Shown: positions 1-8,228, counted from the stretch's first letter. The stretch is 47,302 nucleotides of DNA from Acidimicrobiaceae bacterium (GCA_009835735.1 VXWX01000041.1:1-47302), one strand, 5' to 3'. Program-made: numbers and translations. The notes: generated by a model from the sequence alone, not told the origin.

Positions 1-1400
1 TCGCCGCCCTCGCGGCCTATGCCGGACAGGCCGCAGCCGCCGAAGGGGGCGGCCAGGTCCCGCACCAGGAAGGTGTTGGTCCACACGATCCCGGCCCGCA
101 CCGCGGCGCCGACCCGCTGAGCTCGGTCGGCTGAGCCGGTGTAGACGATGGCCGACAGGCCGTAGCGGGTGGAGTTGGCCAAGTCCACCGCCTCGGCCTC
201 GGTCGAGAAGGCCTGGATGGTCAGCACCGGGCCGAAGACCTCGCGCTGGACGATCTCGGAGTCGTTGGAGGCCGGCTCGATCAGCGTGAGTTCGTAGTGG
301 AGGGAGTCGGCACGGCGGCGGCCGCCCCACACCACGGTGTCGCCAGCGGCCCGGGCCCGCTCCACGAAGCCCTCGACCCTGGCCAGATGGTCGGGATGGA
401 CCATCGGCGCGACGGTGGTCGAGTCGTCGCGGCTGTCGCCCAGCACGTGGGCCTCGGTGCGGGACCGCAGCGCTTCCCGGAAGTCGTCGAGGATCGATGC
501 CTCCACCAGCAGGCGGGTCCCGGCCAGGCACACCTGGCCCGAGTCCTCGTACTGGGCCGCGGCCTGCTCGGCGGCCGCCTTGAGGTCGCAGTCGGCGAAC
601 ACGATGAGAGGACCCTTGCCGCCCAGCTCGGCGGTGAACGGCACGATGTTGGCCGCCGCGGCCGCGCCGATGTGCCGGGCCGTCTCAGGTGAGCCGGTGA
701 AGCTGATGCGGCGGACCCGCGGATCCGCGGTCAGGGCCGCCCCGACCTCGGAGCCGATTCCCTGCACCAGGTTGAAGGCGCCGGGCGGCAGCCCGGCCTC
801 CACCGTCAAGTCGGCCAGCAATGAAGCCGACAGCGGGGACCACTCGGCCGGCTTGAGCACCACGCTGTTGCCCGCGGCCAGCGCGGGGGCCACCTTCCAG
901 GTGGCCAGCATGAACGGAGCGTTCCACGGTGTGATCACCACCGCGGGACCGGCCGGCATGCGCTGCACGGTGTGAGCAGTGCCCCGGGCCGGCCAGCGGG
1001 GCTCGTCATGGGCCTCGGCCATGTCCGCGTAGAACCGGAAATTGAGGGCGCCCCTGGCCACCAGCCGCTCGCGCATGGAGCGGTGCAGGAAGCCCATGTC
1101 GAGCGTCTCGACCAGGGCTATGTCGTCGTTGCGAGCCTCGATGAGATCCGCCAGCCGGCGCAGGGCCGCGGCCCGCTCCCCAACAGGCAGCCCGCTCCAG
1201 GTGGCGAAGCCGTCGAGCGCCGCGCTCACAGCCTGCTGGGCGGTGGCTTCATCGCCGCGGGACACGTCGGCCAGCTTGTGCTGCCAGTCCAGCGAGGAAC
1301 GGCATTCGAAGGTGCGAGCGGAGGCCACGCGCTCGCCGCCGATCAGGTGATCGACGCTGACCTCGACTCCTCCTACGACGGCCCGCGGCGATTCCGCCAT
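1..1400 (-). CDS. Aldehyde dehydrogenase (HpaE-like), C-terminus cut by window edge
   Basis: NAD(P)-dependent aldehyde dehydrogenase that oxidises an aldehyde to the acid in the cytoplasm. About 466 codons are present of the 480-500 usual for the family; only the extreme C-terminus lies beyond the left edge. Visible motifs are the ITPWNAPF segment (about residue 156), FTGSPET (234-240), the general base in TAELGGK (E258), the nucleophile in SGQVCLAG (C291) and the late PFGG...SGIGREGG motif. The ATG overlaps the TGA of the upstream FAH gene (ATGA), so translation is coupled. With the FAH hydrolase and the HpaD-like dioxygenase 5 kb away, the likely substrate is 5-carboxymethyl-2-hydroxymuconate semialdehyde or a close analogue; the family is certain, the substrate is inference. 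Confidence 0.93.
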   Translation of the reverse strand, partial: MAESPRAVVGGVEVSVDHLIGGERVASARTFECRSSLDWQHKLADVSRGDEATAQQAVSAALDGFATWSGLPVGERAAALRRLADLIEARNDDIALVETLDMGFLHRSMRERLVARGALNFRFYADMAEAHDEPRWPARGTAHTVQRMPAGPAVVITPWNAPFMLATWKVAPALAAGNSVVLKPAEWSPLSASLLADLTVEAGLPPGAFNLVQGIGSEVGAALTADPRVRRISFTGSPETARHIGAAAAANIVPFTAELGGKGPLIVFADCDLKAAAEQAAAQYEDSGQVCLAGTRLLVEASILDDFREALRSRTEAHVLGDSRDDSTTVAPMVHPDHLARVEGFVERARAAGDTVVWGGRRRADSLHYELTLIEPASNDSEIVQREVFGPVLTIQAFSTEAEAVDLANSTRYGLSAIVYTGSADRAQRVGAAVRAGIVWTNTFLVRDLAAPFGGCGLSGIGREGG

Positions 1401-2305
1401 CAGGCCTCCTCGTCGACCGCTGACTGGTAGTGGCGGGCGCCGGGGCCGCGCGGGGCCCGCTTGCCCCGGTGCTCCCAGTCGCCGCCCATCGCCGTGGACA
1501 CGACCTCCTCGCTGTCCGACGGCTGGGCACCGACGTCGGCGCGCACCGGCTCCGGCCCGGCCACGATGGTGTTGGTCAACGCGCCCAGACCCTCCACCTC
1601 GACGGTGACAACGTCACCCGGCACCACCGGCCGGGACCCGGCCGGAGTGCCCGACAGCACCAGGTCGCCGGGCACCAGGGTGATGGTGCGGGCCAGGTCG
1701 GCCACCAAGTAGTGCATGTCCCACTCCATCTCGTCGGTGCTGCCGTCCTGGCGGACCTCGCCGTTCACGAGAGTGCGGATCCGCTTGTGGCGGAAGTCCC
1801 AGCCGGCAACCAGCGCCGGCCCGACCGGGCACAGCGTGTCGCTGCCCTTGACCCGCAGCATCGAACCCGCGTCGGTGTCGCGGAAGTCGTGCAGCCCGTA
1901 GTCGTTGGCCACCGTGTAGCCCGCGATGTAGTCGCCCGCGTCGTCGGGCGACACGTTGCGGCAGGTCCGGCCGATGACGATGCCGATCTCTCCCTCGTAG
2001 TTCAGCCACCGGCACGGCTCGGGCCTCACCACGTCGGCGCCGTGGGCGCTCAGGGCGGTGACCGGCTTGTGGAAGTAGGTCGGGGCGGGCGGCAGCCTGG
2101 TCATGAACTCGGCCACCCGGCTGGCGTAGTTGAGGTGGACGCACAGGATCTTGGTCGGCTCGCACGGCGGGAGGTGGACGGCATCGGAGGCGGCCACTCG
2201 CCTCCCGTCCCGGGAGACGAGGTCGTCCCCGTCGGGCTGGACGTCCACCGGGTACCCGTCCAGGAGGATGCGGCGATACTCGGCCACGGCCGTTCCTGCG
2301 CTCAC
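1400..2305 (-). CDS. Fumarylacetoacetate hydrolase (FAH) family protein, HpaG-like
   Basis: A 301-residue FAH-fold enzyme; the family includes hydrolases, decarboxylases and isomerases acting on ring-cleavage products (HpaG, MhpD-like). The metal-binding pattern is visible as NYEGEIGIVIG followed by ANDYGLHD, and the KGSDTLCPVGP segment is typical. I chose the GTG at 2305 because its GTGA overlaps the stop of livF; a much longer open frame continues upstream but runs through livF in another frame and has no family similarity. Its stop overlaps the aldehyde dehydrogenase ATG. The context points to decarboxylation or isomerisation of 5-carboxymethyl-2-oxo-hexenedioate in a homoprotocatechuate-type pathway, which is inference. 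Confidence 0.92.
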   Translation of the reverse strand: MSAGTAVAEYRRILLDGYPVDVQPDGDDLVSRDGRRVAASDAVHLPPCEPTKILCVHLNYASRVAEFMTRLPPAPTYFHKPVTALSAHGADVVRPEPCRWLNYEGEIGIVIGRTCRNVSPDDAGDYIAGYTVANDYGLHDFRDTDAGSMLRVKGSDTLCPVGPALVAGWDFRHKRIRTLVNGEVRQDGSTDEMEWDMHYLVADLARTITLVPGDLVLSGTPAGSRPVVPGDVVTVEVEGLGALTNTIVAGPEPVRADVGAQPSDSEEVVSTAMGGDWEHRGKRAPRGPGARHYQSAVDEEA

Positions 2306-3039
2306 GGCTGCTCGGACTCCTGAGTCTGCGAGTCGCGGGCGGCGCCCACGAACGTGTCGAAGAGGTCTTCCCTGGTGAGAAGGTCCGAGGCCGCGCCCTC
2401 GGCTGCAACCTCGCCGGTGCGCAGCACGTAGGCCCGATCGGCCACCTCCAGCAGGCGGGTGGCGTTCTGCTCGACGACCAGCATCGTGCGACCCTCGGTC
2501 CGCATGCGGCCGATCAGGTCGAACACGAAGTCGACCAGCACCGGCGCCAAGCCCAGCGACGGCTCGTCCATCAGGATGACGCGCGGGTTGCTCATGAGAG
2601 CCCGAGCGATGGCGAGCTGCTGGGCCTCGCCCCCGGAGAGGTAGCCGGCCGCGGTGGACCACTTGTCTTTGAGCACCGGGAACAGCTCCACTACTTCGTC
2701 GAGCCGCGCGGCTCGCTCGTCGGCGCTGACGGTCACGCCCCCGACGCGGAGGTTCTCGACCACCGTCATCTCACCGAACAGCCTCCGCCTCTCGGGCACG
2801 AGGGCCAGACCCGCCTTGAGCATCCGGTCGGGGCTGTCGCCCGTTACGGGCCGGCCTTCGAGGTGAACCTCGCCCTCGGCGGGGCGCAGCAGCCCCGAGA
2901 CGGTGTTGAGCAGGGTGGTCTTGCCCGCGCCGTTGGGACCGATGAGGCCGACGATCTCATTGGCCGCGACGGAGAGGCTCACACGGCGCAGCGCCGAGAT
3001 CGACCCGTAGCGAGTGGTCAGCCCGGACACCTCAAGCAC
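2302..3039 (-). CDS. livF: Branched-chain amino acid-type ABC transporter ATP-binding protein (LivF family)
   Basis: A 245-residue ATPase of the LivF subfamily, which energises high-affinity uptake of branched-chain amino acids, amides or aromatic acids. Walker A is GPNGAGKTT (about 34-42), the signature is LSGGEAQQ (about 134), Walker B is VILMDEPS, and the H-loop region is unusually VVEQNA, as is typical for LivF where Q replaces H. It begins with GTG six bases after a TAGGGT hexamer and is the first gene of the operon livF-FAH-ALDH. No LivG, LivH, LivM or binding protein lies in the visible part; they may sit beyond the left edge. The probable role is import of the aromatic substrate degraded by its neighbours. 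Confidence 0.9.
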   Translation of the reverse strand: MLEVSGLTTRYGSISALRRVSLSVAANEIVGLIGPNGAGKTTLLNTVSGLLRPAEGEVHLEGRPVTGDSPDRMLKAGLALVPERRRLFGEMTVVENLRVGGVTVSADERAARLDEVVELFPVLKDKWSTAAGYLSGGEAQQLAIARALMSNPRVILMDEPSLGLAPVLVDFVFDLIGRMRTEGRTMLVVEQNATRLLEVADRAYVLRTGEVAAEGAASDLLTREDLFDTFVGAARDSQTQESEQP

Positions 3040-3045
3040 TACGAA

Positions 3046-3051
3046 ACCCTA
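3046..3051 (-). promoter_or_regulatory. -10 hexamer for leaderless livF operon mRNA
   Basis: TAGGGT on the minus strand ends six bases before the GTG of livF, with no Shine-Dalgarno sequence between them. The identical hexamer with the same geometry precedes the decarboxylase-like gene at 4522 and pcrA at 25999. No good -35 is seen. Confidence 0.55.
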
Positions 3052-3117
3052 TCTGAGGCCCCTCACCCCCGACGTTGGGCCGGCTTGCCTGCAGATGACT
3101 GGGAGCGATCAGCCGCC

Positions 3118-3123
3118 TAGTCT
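3118..3123 (+). promoter_or_regulatory. Possible -10 of the MarR gene
   Basis: TAGTCT lies about 45 bases before the chosen GTG, with a loose -35 candidate TGACTG at 3096-3101 (16-bp spacer). Transcription would then start near 3131, placing the palindrome at 3135-3153 just after the start point, a common arrangement for MarR autorepression. Weak on sequence alone. Confidence 0.35.
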
Positions 3124-3134
3124 TGCGCCGATTC

Positions 3135-3153
3135 CGTTTGGTAGCAAACAAAA
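3135..3153. promoter_or_regulatory. Candidate MarR operator, site 1
   Basis: The 19-bp site has the palindromic core GTTTGGTAGCAAAC and matches the site at 4492-4510 at 15 of 19 positions. It lies in the livF/marR divergent region, directly upstream of the marR start. The only regulator in the neighbourhood is the MarR protein encoded next to it. Confidence 0.6.
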
Positions 3154-3167
3154 CCGGAGACGCCGAC

Positions 3168-3671
3168 GTGGAAGACCGAGCGAGCCCTCGCCTACTAGAT
3201 GCAGAGCGCCTCATACAGGCGCGCCTCGGCGACCGTCAACTGGACTTCGACTCCATGCTCGCGGTGTCCAACATCTACCGGGCCGCGACCGCGGTGCGCC
3301 GCAGCGCCGAGCGCGGCGTGCTGGCGCAGTTCGGCCTGTCCTGGGGCGGCTTCACCACCCTGTGGGTGCTGTGGGTGTGGGGCGAGATGCGGACCGCGGA
3401 CCTGGCCGAGGAATGCGACCTGTCCAAGGCGACGCTCACCGGAGTGGTCAAGACTCTGGAGAAGCGGGGCTTCGTGGAACGCAGGCAAGTCGAGTCGGAC
3501 CGCCGCCGGGTGACGGTCGCGCTCACCGACGCCGGCCTGGACACCATCGAGAGGCTCTTCCCCAGTTTCAACCGCTACGAGGGCGAGATGGTGCGCGAGC
3601 TCTCGACCGACGAGAAGCAAGCGCTGGCCGGACTGCTGCGCCGGGTGATCGTTGCCGCCGGCCAGGCCTGA
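3168..3671 (+). CDS. MarR-family transcriptional regulator
   Basis: A 167-residue winged-helix regulator. The recognition region LSKATLTGVVKTLEKRGFVE and the wing with the DRRR motif are clearly MarR. The GTG at 3168 has GGAG ten bases upstream; in-frame TTG codons lie further upstream but one of them is inside the palindromic operator, so the later start is preferred. MarR proteins of catabolic clusters usually repress until an aromatic ligand or CoA thioester binds. Two matching palindromes, at 3135 and 4492, put this protein in control of its own gene and of the operon beginning at 4522, and perhaps of livF and the SDR. The convergent SDR gene ends 26 bp downstream. Confidence 0.88.
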   Translation: MEDRASPRLLDAERLIQARLGDRQLDFDSMLAVSNIYRAATAVRRSAERGVLAQFGLSWGGFTTLWVLWVWGEMRTADLAEECDLSKATLTGVVKTLEKRGFVERRQVESDRRRVTVALTDAGLDTIERLFPSFNRYEGEMVRELSTDEKQALAGLLRRVIVAAGQA

Positions 3672-3685
3672 CCTGCGACAGGCCT
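3664..3685. terminator. Hairpin between convergent marR and SDR genes
   Basis: AGGCCTG and CAGGCCT form a 7-bp stem with an 8-base loop overlapping the marR stop. No U-tract follows on either strand, so a termination role is only plausible from its position between convergent genes. Confidence 0.35.
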
Positions 3686-3697
3686 AGGCGGCTGTTG

Positions 3698-4456
3698 TCA
3701 GCGCTCGATTACGTCGAAGGGCCCGAGGGCTAGCGCTCCGCCGTCGAGCCTGAAGGACGCGCCGTTGGCGAAGCGCCCGGCCGGAGCCACCAGGTAGTGG
3801 ACCAGCGCGGCGATCTCGTCGGGCTTGCCGGCCCGGTCCGCGATGTTCACGGACGCTCCGGCCTCGCTCAGCCCGCGGATGATCGCCGCGGCCATGGGCG
3901 TGTCCACGATTCCTGGATCGACCTGCGTGACCCGGATCCCGTCGGCCTGCCACTCCTTCGCCAGTGCCACCGTGACCGCTCCGAGCCCCGCCTTGCTCGC
4001 CCCGTAGACGGCGCCGGCCGCCGAGGGCCGCACGGCGTCGACCGAGCCGACCATCACTACCGCTGAGTCGCCGCCCGCAGCCAGGTGGCGATGGGCCAGT
4101 TGGCACAGTCGAAGCGGTGCCCACAGGTTGAGCCCGATCAGCCCGTCGAAGTGCTCGCGGTCGAGGTCGCTCAGCGGCAGCCAGTCGGCCCGGCCGGCGT
4201 TGTTGACCAGGATGTCGAGCCCGCCGAGTTCGGCCACCGCGGCCGGAATCAGCGCGTCTACACCATCTGGGTCACTCAGATCAGCCACCAACGGCCGGAT
4301 GGAGCCTTCCGCCTCCGGCACTCGACCTGACCGCGACACCGCCACCACATCCGCGCCCGCATCGGCCAGCCGGACCGCGATAGCAGCGCCGATCCCCGTC
4401 GACGCACCAGTCACGACGGCCCGCCTCCCAGTAAGGTCGAATGCAGCATCCGGCAC
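3698..4456 (-). CDS. Short-chain dehydrogenase/reductase (SDR)
   Basis: Classical SDR of 252 residues that would oxidise an alcohol or reduce a ketone using NAD(P). It shows the cofactor motif TGASTGIG near the N-terminus, NNAG in the middle and the catalytic S...YGASK signature (VGSVD...YGASKAGL). The open frame continues upstream to a TTG at 4504 but that codon lies inside the palindromic operator; the GTG at 4456, directly before the conserved core, is preferred. The gene diverges from the decarboxylase-like operon and probably shares its regulation. Substrate unknown. Confidence 0.87.
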   Translation of the reverse strand: MPDAAFDLTGRRAVVTGASTGIGAAIAVRLADAGADVVAVSRSGRVPEAEGSIRPLVADLSDPDGVDALIPAAVAELGGLDILVNNAGRADWLPLSDLDREHFDGLIGLNLWAPLRLCQLAHRHLAAGGDSAVVMVGSVDAVRPSAAGAVYGASKAGLGAVTVALAKEWQADGIRVTQVDPGIVDTPMAAAIIRGLSEAGASVNIADRAGKPDEIAALVHYLVAPAGRFANGASFRLDGGALALGPFDVIER

Positions 4457-4486
4457 AGCGCCACGATAATCAGTGACGCTCGCCAG

Positions 4487-4515
4487 TTGATCGTTCGGTA
4501 CCAAACGAATAGGGT
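4487..4515 (+). promoter_or_regulatory. Promoter of the decarboxylase-P450-dioxygenase operon
   Basis: A -35 TTGATC at 4487-4492 and a -10 TAGGGT at 4510-4515 are separated by exactly 17 bp. Six bases later is the GTG start codon, so the transcript would be leaderless. The 17-bp spacer is almost entirely occupied by the palindrome at 4492-4510, so a bound repressor would exclude RNA polymerase. Confidence 0.65.
4492..4510. promoter_or_regulatory. Candidate MarR operator, site 2
   Basis: A palindrome centred between 4499 and 4500, with arms reading CGTTcGGT and ACCaAACG (one mismatched pair). It resembles site 1 at 3135-3153 and lies between the -35 and -10 elements of the rightward operon. 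Confidence 0.65.
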
Positions 4516-4521
4516 TGAGGC

Positions 4522-5337
4522 GTGGCTGAGCTTCAGGGGTTCATGTACCCGAGGACGCCCACCGGGGCGGCCGGCATCGTGCCTGCGCCACCCTGGCACT
4601 ACTCCGGCGACATGTTGACGGTGGAGTACCGCACCGACCCGGACCGGGTGGCCGAACTGCTCCCCGACCCGTTGGAGCTCGCCGATGAGGATCCCGGCGC
4701 GGTGGCGATGATCTGGGCCGAATGGCAGAGCTGCGGCGACACCTTCGAGGAGTTGCTCGACCCGGTGCGGGCCCAGTACCGGGAGGTGTTCGCCGTCGTC
4801 CGCTGCAAGTTCCGGGGCGTCACCTACAGCCGGGCGGCCTACATCTGGGTCGACAAGGACTTCGCCATGGCCAGGGGCCACTTCCAGGGCTATCCCAAGA
4901 AGATGAGCGAGATCGCCATGACCAGGCCGGTGACCGTGGGCCGGGCCGGGCCGCGCCTGGAGCCGGGCGGGCGTTTCGGCGCAACTCTCAGCACCTGGGG
5001 ACGGCGCATCGCCGAGGCCCGCTTCACCATCACCGGCACGGCCGACGCGCCCGGTTTCGTCAACGGCCACCCGATGCTGCACAGCCGCCAGATACCGGCC
5101 ATGGAGGCCGACGGGGACGACTCGCTCGACGAACTGGTCACCATGCGGGGCTACGACGCCGACCTCGGCCCGGTGTACGCCGGCGACGCCGAGCTGGTGC
5201 TGCCCACCTGCCCCACCGAGGAGCTGCATCACCTGCAACCCGTCGAGATGATCGGCGGCTACTACCGCCAGGTCGGCACGTCCATGGCCGGCGGCACCAC
5301 CCTGTGGGCCGCCCCCAACCCCAAGGCCGGCTCGTGA
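4522..5337 (+). CDS. Acetoacetate decarboxylase family protein
   Basis: A 271-residue member of the acetoacetate decarboxylase superfamily, whose enzymes use a Schiff-base lysine. The lysine pair expected at the active site is visible in FQGYPKKMSE (K126, K127), preceded by the hydrophobic-acidic pocket segment YIWVDKDFAMARGHF. The superfamily has members that are decarboxylases, aldolase/dehydratases or lactonases, so the reaction is not fixed by sequence. The GTG start directly follows a promoter and has no ribosome binding site. It is the first gene of a four-gene operon and overlaps the P450 gene by GTGA. Confidence 0.85.
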   Translation: MAELQGFMYPRTPTGAAGIVPAPPWHYSGDMLTVEYRTDPDRVAELLPDPLELADEDPGAVAMIWAEWQSCGDTFEELLDPVRAQYREVFAVVRCKFRGVTYSRAAYIWVDKDFAMARGHFQGYPKKMSEIAMTRPVTVGRAGPRLEPGGRFGATLSTWGRRIAEARFTITGTADAPGFVNGHPMLHSRQIPAMEADGDDSLDELVTMRGYDADLGPVYAGDAELVLPTCPTEELHHLQPVEMIGGYYRQVGTSMAGGTTLWAAPNPKAGS

Positions 5338-6614
5338 GCACAGCCGCCGCCACATTCGTGGACGGCTACCTGCCCGACCACGGCGACGACGACGCCGACC
5401 TCTCGTCGCACGACTCCTTCACCTCCGGGGTCCCCCACGCCACCTTCAACCGGCTGCGCCGCGAAGACCCGGTGCACTGGACCCCCGAGGCCGACGGCTC
5501 CGGCTTCTGGTCGATCACCCGCTACCACGACGCCCTGGCCGTCAGCCGCGACGTCGAGACGTTCACCTCCAGCCGGGGCATCCGCCTCGAGGAGATGGAC
5601 GACGACGAGCTCGAGGCCCGCCGCACGATGATGGAGCTCGACCCGCCCGAGCACACCCGGCTGCGGCGCCTGGTGAACCGGGGCTTCACCCGCCGCACCG
5701 TCGAGTCCTACGAGGACTCCATCCGGGCCCTGGCCGCCGAAGTGCTCGACGAGGCTCTCACCGCCGACGCCTTCGACTTCGTCACCGAGGTAGCGGCCAA
5801 ACTGCCCATGCGGATGCTGGGCCGGCTGCTGGGCACCAGCGACGCCGACGGCCACCAACTCGTGGAGTGGGGCGACGCCTTCCTGGGCAACAGCGACCCG
5901 GAGTTCACCACCCACGTGATCGACACGGCCGACACCGAGGAGTACCGGCTCATGCCGTTCCGCAGCCCGGCCGCCATCGAGGTGTTCGAGTACGCCGAGC
6001 GCCAGGCCGCGGAGCGCCGGTCCTGCCCCCGCAACGACGTGATCACCCAGCTGCTGGCTCCCACCCGCGACGGCGAGCCCCTCAGCGACCTCGAGTTCAA
6101 GAACTTCTTCACCCTGCTCATCGCGGCGGGCAACGACACCACCCGCTACACCATGACCCACGGCCTGCGCACGATGATGCTCCACCCGAGCCTCTGGCAG
6201 GCCTGGCGAGCCGACCCATCGCTCACCGAGACGGCAGTGGAGGAGATCCTGCGCACCAGCGCGGTGACCATGCACTTCCGCCGCACCGCCACCCGTGAGG
6301 TCACGCTCGGCGGGAAGAACATCGCGGCGGGCGACAAGGTGGTGATGTGGTTCTGCTCCGCCAACCACGACGACGACGGGTTCCCCCATCCCTGGCGCTT
6401 CGACCTTGCCCGGGACCCCAACGACCACATGGCCTTCGGGCGCAACGGCCCGCACCTGTGCCTGGGCGCGTGGCTGGCCCGTATGGAGGCCCGGCTGGTG
6501 TTCGAGGAGCTCATGAAGCGGGTCGAGCGCCTCGAACCCGACGGCGAGCCCGATTACATGCGCTCCAACTTCATAGCCGGCATCAAGCACCTACCGGTCC
6601 GGGTGGTGGCATGA
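5334..6614 (+). CDS. Cytochrome P450
   Basis: Soluble 426-residue bacterial P450 that inserts one oxygen atom from O2 into an organic substrate, needing a ferredoxin and reductase encoded elsewhere. The I-helix is AAGNDTTR, the K-helix ExxR is EEILR, and the heme loop FGRNGPHLC places the axial ligand at C376. The ending SNFIAGIKHLPV and the overall layout resemble the actinobacterial CYP124/125/142 group, but family assignment needs alignment. The GTG start overlaps the upstream stop (GTGA). A longer in-frame reading upstream is an antisense-free shadow of the preceding gene. Its place before an extradiol dioxygenase suggests ring or side-chain hydroxylation. Confidence 0.93.
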   Translation: MSTAAATFVDGYLPDHGDDDADLSSHDSFTSGVPHATFNRLRREDPVHWTPEADGSGFWSITRYHDALAVSRDVETFTSSRGIRLEEMDDDELEARRTMMELDPPEHTRLRRLVNRGFTRRTVESYEDSIRALAAEVLDEALTADAFDFVTEVAAKLPMRMLGRLLGTSDADGHQLVEWGDAFLGNSDPEFTTHVIDTADTEEYRLMPFRSPAAIEVFEYAERQAAERRSCPRNDVITQLLAPTRDGEPLSDLEFKNFFTLLIAAGNDTTRYTMTHGLRTMMLHPSLWQAWRADPSLTETAVEEILRTSAVTMHFRRTATREVTLGGKNIAAGDKVVMWFCSANHDDDGFPHPWRFDLARDPNDHMAFGRNGPHLCLGAWLARMEARLVFEELMKRVERLEPDGEPDYMRSNFIAGIKHLPVRVVA

Positions 6615-6642
6615 TGCCCGCCTACTATCGGGAGGCCTGACG

Positions 6643-7503
6643 ATGGGATCGATCGTGGGGGCCGCGCTCGTCTCGCACGTGCCTCCGCTGGTGATGCCCG
6701 AGCATGAGCGCCGGGCCCTCAACGACGGCGAGGACACCACGCTGTTCGAAGGCCTGCATGCCCTGCGGGCCGAGCGCCTGGCCCCCGCCGCAGCCGACAC
6801 CGTGGTGGTGATCGACACCCACTGGTTCACCACGGTCGAGCACATAGTGACGGCCCATGAACGGCGCAAGGGCCTGTTCACATCCGATGAGCTGCCCCGG
6901 GGAATGTGCGCCATGCCCTACGACATGCCGGGCGACCCCGAGCTGGCTCATGCCTTCGCCGCCGCGGCCGCGGCCCGCGACGACAGCTGGGTGACCGCCA
7001 TAGACGACCCGCACCTGCCCGTGCACTACCCCACCGTGAACCTGCTCGGGTTCCTGCAGGGCGACGAGCGCTGGGTGTCGATGGGCGTGTGCCAGACCGC
7101 CGAGCCCTACGACTTCCTGCTGGCCGGCGAGCTCTTAGCCGAGGCGGTGGCAGGGCTCGACCGGCGGGTGGTGGTCCTGGCCAGCGGCGGGCTCAGCCAC
7201 CGGTTCTGGCCGCTTCGGCAGTTCCGCGACCACGAGGCCGCCGACCCCGACCTCCACATCCGCACCCCCGAGGCGGCCGCGGCTGATCGAGCGGTGCTGT
7301 CGTGGATGGTCGCCGGCGACCACGCCGCCATCATCGACTTCGTGCCCGACTACTCCCGCCATGCACCCGAGGGCTACTTCGGCCACTACCTGGTGATGGT
7401 GGGCGCGCTGGGCGGCCGAGCCTGCACCGCCCGGGGCGTCCAGTTCGGCCAGTACGAGTCGGTGTCGGGGACGGGCCAGGCCCACGTATGGTTTGACCTG
7501 TGA
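6643..7503 (+). CDS. Class III extradiol ring-cleavage dioxygenase, HpaD/HpcB-like
   Basis: A 286-residue LigB-fold enzyme that opens catechols next to the diol with Fe(II) and O2. The metal ligands are visible as H12 (SHVPPL), H60 (DTHW) and E243 (PEGYFGHY), and the conserved LASGGLSHRFW segment carries the active-site histidine. The overall pattern, including the ending SGTGQ...F.L, resembles 3,4-dihydroxyphenylacetate 2,3-dioxygenase of Escherichia coli C. GGGAGG lies about 8 bases before the ATG. Its products would feed the aldehyde dehydrogenase and FAH enzyme encoded at 1-2.3 kb. Substrate identity is inference. Confidence 0.9.
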   Translation: MGSIVGAALVSHVPPLVMPEHERRALNDGEDTTLFEGLHALRAERLAPAAADTVVVIDTHWFTTVEHIVTAHERRKGLFTSDELPRGMCAMPYDMPGDPELAHAFAAAAAARDDSWVTAIDDPHLPVHYPTVNLLGFLQGDERWVSMGVCQTAEPYDFLLAGELLAEAVAGLDRRVVVLASGGLSHRFWPLRQFRDHEAADPDLHIRTPEAAAADRAVLSWMVAGDHAAIIDFVPDYSRHAPEGYFGHYLVMVGALGGRACTARGVQFGQYESVSGTGQAHVWFDL

Positions 7504-8228
7504 GTAAGCCGCGGCGAGCGCTGGTCCTGGCCCACGAGCCGCAGGGCACGAGCGCGCTGGTCGGCGAGCGGCTGTCACAGCGGGGTTTCGACGTGCACGA
7601 GCACGTGGTGACCGAGGATCTGGACCTGCCCAACCACGCAGTCCCCTTCCCCGACTTGGCCGAGTACGACGTGCTCGTGCCAATGGGCTCGATCCGCTCG
7701 CTCACCAACACCGACGAGATCGACAGCTGGATCTTCGAAGAGATCGAAATGGTGCGGGCCGCCTACGCGAGGGGCGTGCCGATGCTAGGCGTCTGCTTCG
7801 GGGGGCAGCTGCTGGCCGCGGCTCTCGGCGGGTCGGTGGAGCAGGCGCCCGTCCCCGAGATCGGCTGGTACGAGATCCGCGAGCCCGGGGGATCACCCAA
7901 CGGCGCCCGCAACCCGCTCGGGCCCGGGCCGTGGTTCCAGTGGCACCACGACCGCTTCACCCCTCCGCCGGGGGCGGAGATACTGGCCGTGAACGAGAAC
8001 GCGGTGCAGCTGTTCCGGTTGGGCCGCTGCGTGGGCACGCAGTTCCATCCGGAGGTGACCTACGCCCACGTCGAGGACTTCCTGACGGGAGCGGACGACG
8101 AGTACCTGGCCGAGCACGGCTTGAGCCGTGGGGAACTGTTGGAGAGCCTGCGCAAACACGAGGACCGCAACGCTCACCAGTGCGCCGCCCTGGTCGACTG
8201 GTTCCTCGACGACGTGGCCCGGTCCTGA
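7500..8228 (+). CDS. Class I glutamine amidotransferase-like protein
   Basis: A stand-alone 242-residue triad amidotransferase domain, with the nucleophile in GVCFGGQ (C99) and the His/Glu pair in QFHPEV (H183, E185). It is not fused to a synthetase. It overlaps the dioxygenase gene by GTGA, so it is the last gene of the catabolic operon, and it meets a glutamine-synthetase-like gene tail to tail. In aniline degradation a GS-like protein (AtdA1) makes gamma-glutamylanilide and a class I amidotransferase-like protein (AtdA2) hydrolyses it; this pair may do the same for another amine. That assignment is inference; a generic glutaminase domain is the alternative. Confidence 0.88.
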   Translation: MSKPRRALVLAHEPQGTSALVGERLSQRGFDVHEHVVTEDLDLPNHAVPFPDLAEYDVLVPMGSIRSLTNTDEIDSWIFEEIEMVRAAYARGVPMLGVCFGGQLLAAALGGSVEQAPVPEIGWYEIREPGGSPNGARNPLGPGPWFQWHHDRFTPPPGAEILAVNENAVQLFRLGRCVGTQFHPEVTYAHVEDFLTGADDEYLAEHGLSRGELLESLRKHEDRNAHQCAALVDWFLDDVARS

